A program made the position numbers and the translations under genes. From positions 900,001-964,000 of the forward strand of contig JACVVK020000216.1 of NCBI GenBank assembly GCA_018292915.2: a stretch of DNA of 64,000 nt, read 5' to 3'. Of the stretch, positions 55,548 to 64,000 are shown in pieces. The notes below the pieces were generated by a model. The model worked only from the letters and a program-made list of their open reading frames with translations. It did no database searches and was not told the DNA's origin. This DNA comes from Batillaria attramentaria (Eukaryota; Mollusca; Gastropoda; Batillariidae). Position 1 is the stretch's first letter. The number at the start of each line of letters is the position of its first letter.

Positions 55548-56481
55548 ATGGTGCTTGACTCGCTGACCAAGATCGGCAAGATCGGTCTGCTGCTGCTCAT
55601 CATCGGGGCTGTCTTCTTTCTCGTCGGTTTCTCCGTTCCATACTGGATGTCAATCGCGTCTACGGATTATGGATTGTGGGAATATTGCGTGGGGAGTATC
55701 TGTGGGGGGAAGATAGTACGTGCAAAAGGGAACGAACTAGGAAATAAAGGTGAATACTGTAGATAATACATGTAATAATAATAATGAGTATTGTATAGGT
55801 GCTTTACCCAGTTTCGTGAATCGGCTCAAAGCGCTGTGAACTGAACCCAACACGCACGCTCACGTGAATCACACGCATTCTCTCACACACTGGACATAAA
55901 CACATTACAATCACGTGGTGCGAAGGGCCAACTCAGCTATTTAAATTTCGGAATTTAGAATTGCATTTATTTTTCAAATTTGATGGGCTGAACATTTCCA
56001 AAGCAGAGGGGGAGGAAGCCGGAGTACCCGGAGAGAACCCCCGACGATCGGCCCGTATGAACGGTGCCACATACGAGAAGGAAAAATTCTTTGCCCCGAG
56101 TGGGACTCGAATCCCTGACCTCTCTCATTGGTGACAAATCTCTTAACCACCAGACCACCGACCGCCCCATTCTTTGTTATGCTCGCTGTCACTACCGCTG
56201 CTATACAGAAATTAATTTATATGCCACGTTATGGTGACATGTCGGCATTGGCTCTGAATCTCAGCTGCACATTCATCACAAATGATTTGAAAATTATCTT
56301 GTTTTGGAACCACACACTTAGTTTTGGTGACGTCACTGAGTGACGCAGTAATGGGGTATTTCATTTCTGACTCAAGTTTTGTTTCTAGTGACCATTTTGA
56401 AATGTACCTTGTCCGTTTTCTGACAAATTTAGTTCATTTTTTGGCTCCCTTGTGTAACAATGGGAGTCTATGTAATAACCC

Positions 56482-56525
<44 letters not shown>

Positions 56526-59500
56526 GTGTGTGTGTGTGTGTGTGTGTCCAGAAAACTTTAACGTTGTCGTTTTCTCAGAAACTACAAACAGCAGAGGCAC
56601 CAAACTTGGCATGCTGATAGACAACCATAAGACCTTTCAAAACATATCATTTTGAATGACCTTGACTCAAGGTCAAGGTCACTAACGCTGTCTGTTTGAA
56701 AATTTTACATTGGCATTTTCACGGAATCTACAAAGACCAGAGGTTTGAAACTTTGCATGATGATAGACATTGATAAGAACTTTACAGATATACATGTATT
56801 CAATGGCCTTGTGTCAAGGTCAAGGCCATACAAGCTATTTTTGTGAAACCTTAACATTGGCATTTTCTCAGAAATAACAAACAGCAGAGGCGCCAAACTT
56901 GGCGTGCTGATAGACAGTGAAAAGACCTATGCACACAAACCATTTTAAGTGACCTTGACCCAAGGTCAACGTCATTAAAGCAGTCTGTTTGGAAATTTTT
57001 ACATTTGCATTTTTTTCAGAATCTAGAAGAACCAGAAGCATCAAACTTTGCATGATGATAGATATTGGCAACACCTTCACTGACATACCTGTGTTCAATG
57101 ACCTTTAGTCAAGGTCAAGGCCATGCAGGCTGTTTTTGGGAAACTTTAACCTTGGCATTTTCTCTGAAACAACAAATAGTTGAGGCACCAAACAAGGCAT
57201 GGTGATAGACCGCAATGAGACCTACCTTTCTGAATGCTGTCTGTTGTGAATTTTAACATTACTGTTTTCAGAGGAACTACAAATTTTAGAGGCGTCAAAC
57301 TTGGCATAATAATAGACATTGATGTGATCTCATTTTAATGATCTTGACCCAAGGTACTCGGAACGCCAGAGACACTTTACTTGCCATGATGATAGATCGT
57401 GATAAGAGCTTTACAAACATACACTTGTGAATGACCTTGACCCTTGTCACAAGGGAGCCATAGAGGCTTTGCCTCTCTAGTTTTTTCTGAGTTGGTGAAA
57501 AAGTGGGGTTTTTTGGTTTCACAATTTCTTAAAACGTGTTCTAAAAAATAGAAACAGTGACATCATTTTGTCATGTTTGCCTGCAGGCATTTACTAGACA
57601 AACTAATCTTGGATGCTTTGATTTACCTTGGTTTTGGTGACTGGTTTTCAGACTGGTATCGGGGAACGCAGGCGTTGGCCTGCTTAGCTCTCATCGCCCT
57701 CATCGTGACTGTCGTCCTCCTCCTGTTGTTCGTGTGTGGAAAACCAAAGAAGTTCCTTCTCATTGCAATTGTCTTGGACATTGCTGCAGGTACTGCTGAT
57801 GTAGAACTTTCTGTTGAGACACCCTCCTTGTAGTAATAATTATAGTAACAGAGCTGATTCTAGGGCGCGGGATCACGCACAAAAAGTTTTTGGCCCGCAA
57901 AGAAATTCGATGAGCGCGTTCGCGATCCCGCGGAGTTTGGAAATATCCCGCTACATGTCTTGATCGAAGCGGGCTTTACTGTGACGTTTCTGTCGTCTGC
58001 TAGGGCGTAGCGGAAACGGGAGTTAAACGGAAGTTGCTCTCTTGTATATGCGATGTGTCTCAAATTTTCATTGGCCGATGCTATTCTTTTTGACCAATCA
58101 CCTTTCTTCTGAGTGTGGCATCGATGAACCTAACCGGTTGGAACTGGTTAAAAATCAGAATGGCTTCGAAAAAGCGCACGCTTTTCGACTTCGAATTTAG
58201 TGGAGGATATTTGTTTGTGTGTATACCCTATATATATATACGCCCCCACTGTTTTGGTCAGAGGGGGGCCTAATCCCCCCCTTTTTTTCAAGGAAGGGGG
58301 GCCTGCCCCCACTTCTTCAAAATCCTAGAATCAGCTCTGTAGTAAAATTAATGTGTATAGGCGCGCTCTATCCATTTGCCTGACTCAAAGCACCACAGAC
58401 AGAACCCAGCAGACACACTCACATGAATCACATGCATTCTCTCACATGCTAGACATCAACACTTTACAGTCAGGTGGTGCAGCAAGACAGTTCAGCTATT
58501 CAAATTTCAAAATTTTTAACTGCCTAGCGAGGTGTGGCGAGCTGCTTATCACTGCACAGCGCGGGCCGCAAAGGGAGCAACCCATGGCTGGAGGGGGGTA
58601 GATTCGCGGCTAGAGGGGGAATTTGTGTTTCTTGCTACTCTGATATCCACCCGTAGCGGGCGTTTTATAGCAGCTAGGAACTTCAAACAAACGGCAGGTG
58701 AAAGGGCATGAAAAATACTTTAAGATGGTATAAGTTTGGAACATCACCAAAGTACAGAGAATTTCCGATTGCCGACTTAAGACCGTAAAGACAGGGACCA
58801 CGCGTTTGAAAAGGGATGAAAATGGCGAAATACACCTTTTAAACTATAAAATAACGCTAACAACCAAACATGACTAGAAAGTAAAAACTCTCCTGAACCT
58901 ACTGCAGTTTACGGCAAGACGCTAGGTGAACGGGCTACGGAGTTACTGGGCAGTAAACACAGGTAAACAAACACAACTAATTGCGGCATGTGCCAGCGCG
59001 GCGGTGGGCTCGATCGCCTCCCTTGTTAGCAAGGCGTCTGCTCGCGACTAGTGTATAGGGCTGGCCAGAGGACAAAGAGTAGTGGGCAAAGGGTAGAACC
59101 ACTCGGCTACATTTAATTGGGTTTGGGGTTGTTTTTTGTTTTGTTTTTGTTTTTGTTTTTTTGGAGGGGGTGGGTGGGCGATGGGGGACTTGACTGAACA
59201 TTTCCAATGCAGAGGAAGCCAGACTACCTGGAGAGAAACTCCAGTTGCCCAAACCCGAAAGATCACACTAGAACTGAAAAATTTAATACCTTATAATTAT
59301 GGCAAATGGGACTCAAACTCCAACCCAGGTGGCTGGGGTTGTTACCACTACTCCACCGGCCGCCCTGGTCATATCAATATCTCAAGCAAACCTGTAGCTC
59401 TCTCTTCTGGCGGCAGCACAAGATCCTCATGCTTTGGCAACTGGTGCTAACAGCCTACAACACGAGGGCCTCCTTACGTGGACGTCATCTCGTTTCCCTC

Positions 59501-60297
59501 AGGCTAGGGAGCTGAGTAACTCATTGCTGACCTTGATTGCGTTCTGTAGAGGTCCCCTGTGACCCAGGCACTGTGTGCTTGCACAACCCTTGCTAACCGG
59601 GCAGTTTAGCAGGTTTTCGATTTTTGTGAAAGAGGTCTTCCTCAGATGTTTCCTTATCATGTTTGGTATGGTTTGAGAGATAATTATAAGCAGGGAAAAA
59701 TATTTTTGATTGGCAAAATTGGGCATAGCGGCCACAGTGAGAGTGGAGATAATGGTTGTGCAGTGAGAGCGGAGATAACGTGGGTTGTGGGTGCTTGGTG
59801 ATAGCATCCTTATGCTTCAGCACCCGGGGTGTAGATGTGTGGCTGGCAACAGTGTGCAAGAGCTGCAGTCTCAGACATTGGAGTGAAAACGAAGGTATGG
59901 TCCGTGTCACGAGGCCTTTGTGCTGAAGGTGGCTAGTGCCGGATGCCAAAGTCATGGGGACCTCAGCCAGACAGACCAAAATTTACTTCAGTGACGTGAA
60001 CAGCTACTTACTTGCGTCACCTGGGCAGAAACAAGTAAAGCAATTGGTGAATCAATAATTATGTGTACTCCACATTTCACTTGACAAACCATGGGTTCCA
60101 GTACATGTACTTCAGTTCAATCTGTCTTGCTTTTTCTTGCAGCCGCGTTCGCAATTCTGGCAGCAGTCGTGTTTGGCAGCGAAGCGGATAAGTACTTGGG
60201 CGTGTCCCTCAACTGGGGTTTTGCGTTCGACATCATCGGCGGAATCTTCTTCGGGGTCTCAGCGGCCCTGTTCTTGGTGGAATACTGCAGGCATTAG
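55548..60297 (+). CDS. Claudin/PMP22-superfamily four-helix membrane protein
   Basis: Coding exons 55548-55749, 57652-57789 and 60143-60297; both introns are phase 1. The product is 164 residues. Helix 1 spans about 12-32 and helix 2 about 76-97. A short basic loop (GKPKK) precedes helix 3 (about 100-122), and helix 4 spans about 136-158. The first extracellular loop has the superfamily signature W33...G42-L43-W44...C47...C52, and R71 sits just before helix 2. Family members form tight or septate junction strands or act as small tetraspan membrane proteins; which applies here cannot be said. Length fits PMP22/EMP-type proteins better than classical claudins (about 200). The start is supported by ATCACCATGG context and an acceptor 22 bp upstream. 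A candidate polyadenylation signal AATAAA is at 62120-62125. Introns hold a SINE C, an N1 element and a TIR element. Confidence 0.88.
55776..56166 (-). mobile_element. SINE family C
   Basis: Full-length minus-strand copy, with head GGGGCGGTCGGTGGTCTGGT at 56166 and (ATT)n tail near 55775. It starts 26 bp after the first coding-exon donor of the claudin-like gene. Confidence 0.88.
56437..57486 (+). mobile_element. Dispersed element N1, copy 4 (compact)
   Basis: It starts TTTTTTGGCTCCCTTGTGTA, in which CTCCC and GGGAG flank a small hairpin, followed by a (CTGT)n(GT)n run. It ends CACAAGGGAGCCATAGAGGC then TTTGCCTCTCTAGTTTTTT. Five or so ~200-bp units intervene. This is the best copy for defining the ends. 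It lies in intron 1 of the claudin-like gene. Confidence 0.88.
57849..58339. mobile_element. Non-autonomous DNA transposon, 16-bp perfect TIR, 6-bp TSD
   Basis: CAGAGCTGATTCTAGG at 57849-57864 is exactly inverted at 58324-58339. TAGTAA flanks it at 57843-57848 and 58340-58345. The interior (491 bp in all) is non-coding. It has a CGAAAAAGCGCACGCTTTTCG palindrome and a poly-C/G end. It lies in intron 2 of the claudin-like gene. Confidence 0.9.
58346..58527 (-). mobile_element. SINE family C, truncated and diverged
   Basis: TATAGGCGCGCTCTATCC, GACTCAAAGCACCACAGACA, CACATGAATCACATGCATTC and CAGTCAGGTGGTGCAGCAAG match the 3' half of family C. The head is missing. It directly abuts the TIR element. 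Confidence 0.7.
59130..59375 (-). repeat. Decayed SINE of the C/D type
   Basis: GACTGAACATTTCCAATGCA and GGAAGCCAGACTACCTGGAG, then GAGAAACTCC, are followed by GACTCAAACTCCAACCC and CCACTCCACCGGCCGCCC, a tRNA-like head on the minus strand. G/T-rich sequence precedes it. Confidence 0.5.
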
Positions 60298-61026
60298 TGC
60301 TTTCACTTAGTCTTAGCTAGTGATATTTTATCACATAGTTAATGTTCTCGTTACTTTTTCCCTAGTGTCAGTCAGTAACTGTTGTTCCTATATACATGTA
60401 TGCAAACGTCAGATCATTTACATTACTGTGTAATGTTTTGTTCGTCCTTGTTTGTAGAGATTGACACTGTGCAGGTTGTAGCTGTTTTGCATGCTTTTCT
60501 TTTTTGCTGAAAAGGCTTTACAGGTCTAATCTTTTCATATCACCAGTTAACTTTTTCATTTTTGAAGGCCTCCCTCAGTTAGATGTGTTTCTCAGGGCTT
60601 AAAATCTTCAACTTTTTGGTGGATTTCCGCCTTTGGCTTTAACTTAAGGGGAGCATGCCCACAAACACTCCTAGCAAAATTTATATGCGTTTGCTTTGCA
60701 GACGCGCGATCATGGCTTTGCCACTTTGTCACTAAATGCTATACATGTTTCCTCCTCTTGTATCATGGGCCATTCTCAGCCCTGTTTATTGCAAGTCTGG
60801 AACAAAGTAAACTTGCCGCCTTAACTCCATGTGGTGAATGAAATTGAATACCTGGGGGGAAACCCAGTAATATCTCGGTCTGCTCCTCTTCCGTAGATTT
60901 CACAAAATAGCTGTGTCTGGACATACAAAGAAATCCTTCATGTAGGGTCCTGTTTATGTTCCATGAGATGAAAGTCTCTGTAGGTTTGTGTGGCATAAAC
61001 GGTTGCAGAAAACTTTTCATGAAATA

Positions 61027-61248
61027 CAGCGATCGTCAAATGCTATTGCCCGCTCGCTTTCACTACCAAATTTACCGTCGGGCGAGTGAAAGCTCCGGTA
61101 GCGGTAGCCCGAATGGCGAGCAGGAATTCTGAGATGAATCAGAACCTAGCAGCCACTCCGGCTTCCAGATTTTTTGGGGGGCTACCAGTTTTGTTCAGGG
61201 CGGTAGCCCGAATGGCTACCATGGTCCTGACACATTTGACGATCGCTG
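61027..61248. mobile_element. Short TIR element, 16-bp perfect TIR, 6-bp TSD
   Basis: CAGCGATCGTCAAATG (61027-61042) is exactly inverted at 61233-61248. GAAATA lies on both sides (61021-61026 and 61249-61254). The 222-bp interior has a repeated GCGGTAGCCCGAATGG motif. The 6-bp duplication length and CAG...CTG ends match the element at 57849, though the sequences differ. Confidence 0.9.
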
Positions 61249-61594
61249 GAAATATGCTCAACCCACGCCTCAAAAGCAGCTACTTCTGTGAAAAGAGAGA
61301 CGTGTAACCTTGCAGACCACCGTGAATGCTTTCATCATGATAATATCGCCCATGTAAAAGGGCTTGCTTTGAGTAAAGGCACTTACTGAGCTGGTCTGTT
61401 TATTGACGAGACCGTTTCAACGTTGCATTCAGACAGATAAAGCACGTGTTCAAAGAAAGCCAGATTTCTCTCAAAAACGAAAACAGTCTCCTGGCCTTGC
61501 CCAAATGGAGCATGAGCTCTTACGGCAAACAGCCTTGGAGCTTTGTAAGTGGCGTTTTCCCTCTCAAACATTCATACTGTATTTTAAGAAGTTT

Positions 61595-61905
61595 CACAGT
61601 GTTGAGGCTGGGGAATTTTCAGTAATTTGGCAGTTTTCAGCCAATTTTTTTTCAGCAAAAAAAAAAAAAAAGTTTCAGCCAAAGAAAAGGAAGGAAGAAA
61701 AAGATTGCACAAACTATCATGATTCATGTAATGCCATATGGGACAGTCTAACTTCATATTTAGTGACTTAAATGTCTGTATCAAGGCAGTATTTTACATT
61801 TGGGTGTCGGTTGAAGGTACTAACAAATGCCAAAATTTGTTCTGTTGGTGCGGCATTGCCGTGTGGTCCACCATCAGGACACTGCCTCTGCACCCAAGCC
61901 TATAG
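61595..61905 (+). repeat. Interspersed repeat family H
   Basis: Inverted match of 15780-16150 (see that entry). It carries GTTGAGGCTGGGGAATTTTC, TTTCAGCCAAAGAAAAGGAA, a CATGATTCATGTAATGCC block and GGACACTGCCTCTGCACCCA. Confidence 0.6.
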
Positions 61906-63331
61906 GTTTCAGTCTTTTTTTTTTCCTCAGCTGTTCCCCACGCTGAGTGTCGTGGTACTTGCTTGAAACACATTATACTGGGGTGACTTGTACATGTATA
62001 CAGTACAATCATTTTCTTAGCAGTTTTTGTTATAGCCAGTTTGGCATTTAAATGGCAATTAGTAACAGTTCATTGCTGTACTGATAGGGCTTGTTATTGT
62101 TCTGTGCCTCTGTGCTCTTAATAAAGTCGTATGCAAGTGTTTGGGAAAATATCTTCTACAGGAAGTAAATGTTATTATACAATGGCTTTAGTGTAAAATG
62201 TATAAAAAATCATTTTATTTTATTATTTCATTTTAGTACAAATTGAATGATTTTGGTATAAATTTATTCTGGCATTTTTTTTACGCTTCTGCTGGTCTGT
62301 ATAGAGCCGTCTACTGGGTAGGGGTGTGTAGTACATTTAGTACAGTTATAATCAGTTGGCTGTTTGGGGTTTTTTTTTGTTGGAGCTGAAGAATCTCTTA
62401 GAGTTGTCTTTGTCTTGCCACGCCCCATCCCAGCCGACCGTGTAAGTCCCTGCACTAATCCATAAGCATAAGTTCACTAGGAATGTGTTTTGCAGTGATC
62501 ACTATGATGTTTATCTACCCCACCTCAGCATATCTGGTTTGTGTGCATTTTACTGTGTTTCTGTGCTGTTTCAGCATCAGTTATCACGCTGGCAGCTGTA
62601 TTTTTTTTTAGGTTTTCTTGTTATTTTACATGTATTTATTTGTTTGTTTTTGTTTTTTCTTAGCTATGAAAGGTTAGTTCCTTTTGAAATTAAACTTGTT
62701 TGTCTTGCTCATTTCTTTTTATTTTTTCATCCTTGACTTGAAATTCGGGTGTTACAATCAAACTTTTTCTCATGGCGGTCATTTTTTTTTTATTGAATCC
62801 CTGGAATTTAATTGTTGTAAATCTTTTTGTTTTCCCTTTGCTTCTTTTTTGTCGGTTTTGCTGTTTTGCTCTTTATTACAACTTTTTACTTTTTCATTCC
62901 AATAGCTACTCATCATGTTATATATTTTCACACTTGTGAATCATCATCCTGTTATGTTACAGCGTTTGTTTGTTGTTGTTTTTTTCTTTCCCCTTTGTTT
63001 TTCTTTTTTCTTTTTTACTGGATGCATATATTGAAGACTCCGTAATAATTATGTACATGTTTACAGACCACATGCATACCTATGATTTCACATCTTGGGG
63101 GATCCGTATTGTAACTAACTTTTATTGACTGATCAGTAAACATTTTGTATGATTACAAGAACTAAGCTGAATGTAATGAACAACAGGAGTTGAGACTACC
63201 AGTGTAAGTGTAAGAATGTGTCCCTATAATTACCTGGGTGTATGCAGTGCAGTGGAAGACTTCACGGAAGTGGAATAGCAGTGAAGGTTTTGCATTGAGT
63301 AGTGCCAAGCACTGTGGCTGGTACAAGTTTT

Positions 63332-63546
63332 GGATCTAATGCATGGATAGACATCAGTCCAAGACTAGCTTGACTGACCTGAGACTAAAAGATCAGTACA
63401 AAAAGCATAATCAGAGACTAGGGTACGTCGATGACTTTTTCAGGGATGAAACACTAATGTAAATCCCAACGTACGTGTAGTAAGTCTGAGACTAGATCTA
63501 AGTCTCTAGGTTAGTCTTGTATAGTCACTTTTCATGCATTAGATCC
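63332..63546. mobile_element. Candidate MITE with GGATCTAATGCATG ends
   Basis: GGATCTAATGCATGGATAGA at 63332 is mirrored by TCACTTTTCATGCATTAGAT then CC at the right end (14 perfect terminal bases, then a weaker match). Interior GTCTGAGACTAG and AGACTAG blocks are palindromically arranged and resemble the element at 14820-15193. No clear target duplication was seen. Confidence 0.65.
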
Positions 63547-63960
63547 CTGAGTATTAACGCATCATCATCTTCATAAGGGACTTCAGGTGGAGTTTACCTG
63601 GGTTTTTTTATATTTTTTTTTAAGGTTCACTAGACAGAAACTCATTGTCAGAAAAATGTGAACTAATATGATCATTTTGCTGAGCAAAGTAATTCTGCAC
63701 CTTCACTGCCCTCAGTACTTTTGCCACGACATGAGGTGCAAGGAATCTTGTGTTTTTATTTTCCCTTTTGGGGAAAAAATGTATTTTCACTAATACAGCT
63801 GCTGCTTTGCTACTCCACCAGTTATGTAGAAGCACATGAACCTTTGGTTTAAGGATTTTCATCAATCACTGTTGCTCTGGGGCCAGACTGTCCAGATGTT
63901 CTTTATGTTCTACTCTTCATTTTCAACACAACCGGTGTGTTTTCTCTTTAACACTTTCAG

Positions 63961-64000
63961 CCCTGCCACCGTATCACCTACGGTCTCGCAGACACTAACA
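63961..64000 (+). other. Possible exon start at the window edge
   Basis: A pyrimidine-rich tract ending TTTAACACTTTCAG at 63960 is a good acceptor. The 40 bases after it are open in the first frame (PCHRITYGLADTN). Too little sequence remains to identify anything. Confidence 0.15.

Larger units (their letters stand above)
60298..63960. other. 3' region of the claudin-like gene and intergenic sequence
   Basis: Probable 3' untranslated region to about 62140 if the AATAAA at 62120 is used. It contains the TIR element at 61027, a family H copy at 61595 and the TIR element at 63332. T-rich anonymous sequence fills 62140-63300. No convincing coding exon was found. Confidence 0.5.

Noticed and set aside
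58170..58200. CGAAAAAGCGCACGCTTTTCG as a separate regulatory palindrome
   Set aside because: It lies inside the 57849-58339 TIR element and is more simply part of it.

Overview
This window is nuclear DNA from an animal, most likely a marine mollusc and perhaps a caenogastropod. The evidence is genes split into small exons with GT-AG introns of 0.1 to 8 kb, dense GT/CA, ACT and CATA microsatellites, long poly-G/C runs, and many tRNA-headed SINEs with ATT-rich or CCCACC tails. The phylum is an inference from gene content and repeat style, not something read directly. There is no bacterial, viral or CRISPR content.

Four protein-coding genes can be reconstructed exon by exon with consistent splice phases. 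(1) 1791-12612, plus strand: a homologue of PHF24/GINIP, a PHD-finger and EF-hand-like protein with a lipid-anchor N terminus; 7 coding exons, 632 residues, with a mollusc-side C-terminal tail. (2) 15392-27323, minus strand: SASS6 (SAS-6), the centriole cartwheel protein; 17 coding exons, 695 residues, with the dimerisation Phe131 conserved. (3) 30511-40134, minus strand: an apparently undescribed profilin-fold protein; 4 coding exons, 263 residues, with a 112-residue disordered N-terminal extension. (4) 55548-60297, plus strand: a small four-helix claudin/PMP22-superfamily membrane protein; 3 coding exons, 164 residues. The four genes show no functional linkage; they are ordinary neighbours in an animal genome.

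The rest is a record of mobile DNA. A 4.2-kb 5'-truncated L1/Tx1-like LINE (30756-34972), with a 17-bp target-site duplication, sits in the last intron of the profilin-like gene only about 33 nt from the splice acceptor. A solo LTR with a 5-bp duplication lies about 40 nt upstream of a SASS6 exon. Composite, nested SINEs abut acceptors in the PHF24-like gene. Several non-autonomous terminal-inverted-repeat elements and foldbacks have readable ends, two of them with 6-bp duplications. Between 44.7 and 53.3 kb lies a large inverted duplication whose arms are joined to dispersed elements rich in TCAAGGTCA motifs. Other structures are a decayed ~145-bp satellite at the window start, a short interstitial CCCTAA array at 41.28 kb, and several local tandem duplications.

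Layout: 0-1.7 kb satellite and SINE; 1.8-12.6 PHF24-like; 12.7-15.4 intergenic repeats and SASS6 3' flank; 15.4-27.3 SASS6; 27.3-30.5 intergenic with a decayed LINE end; 30.5-40.2 profilin-like gene with LINE and foldbacks; 40.2-44.7 intergenic; 44.7-53.3 inverted duplication; 53.3-55.5 possible unassigned exons; 55.5-60.3 claudin-like gene; 60.3-64 its 3' region and small elements.
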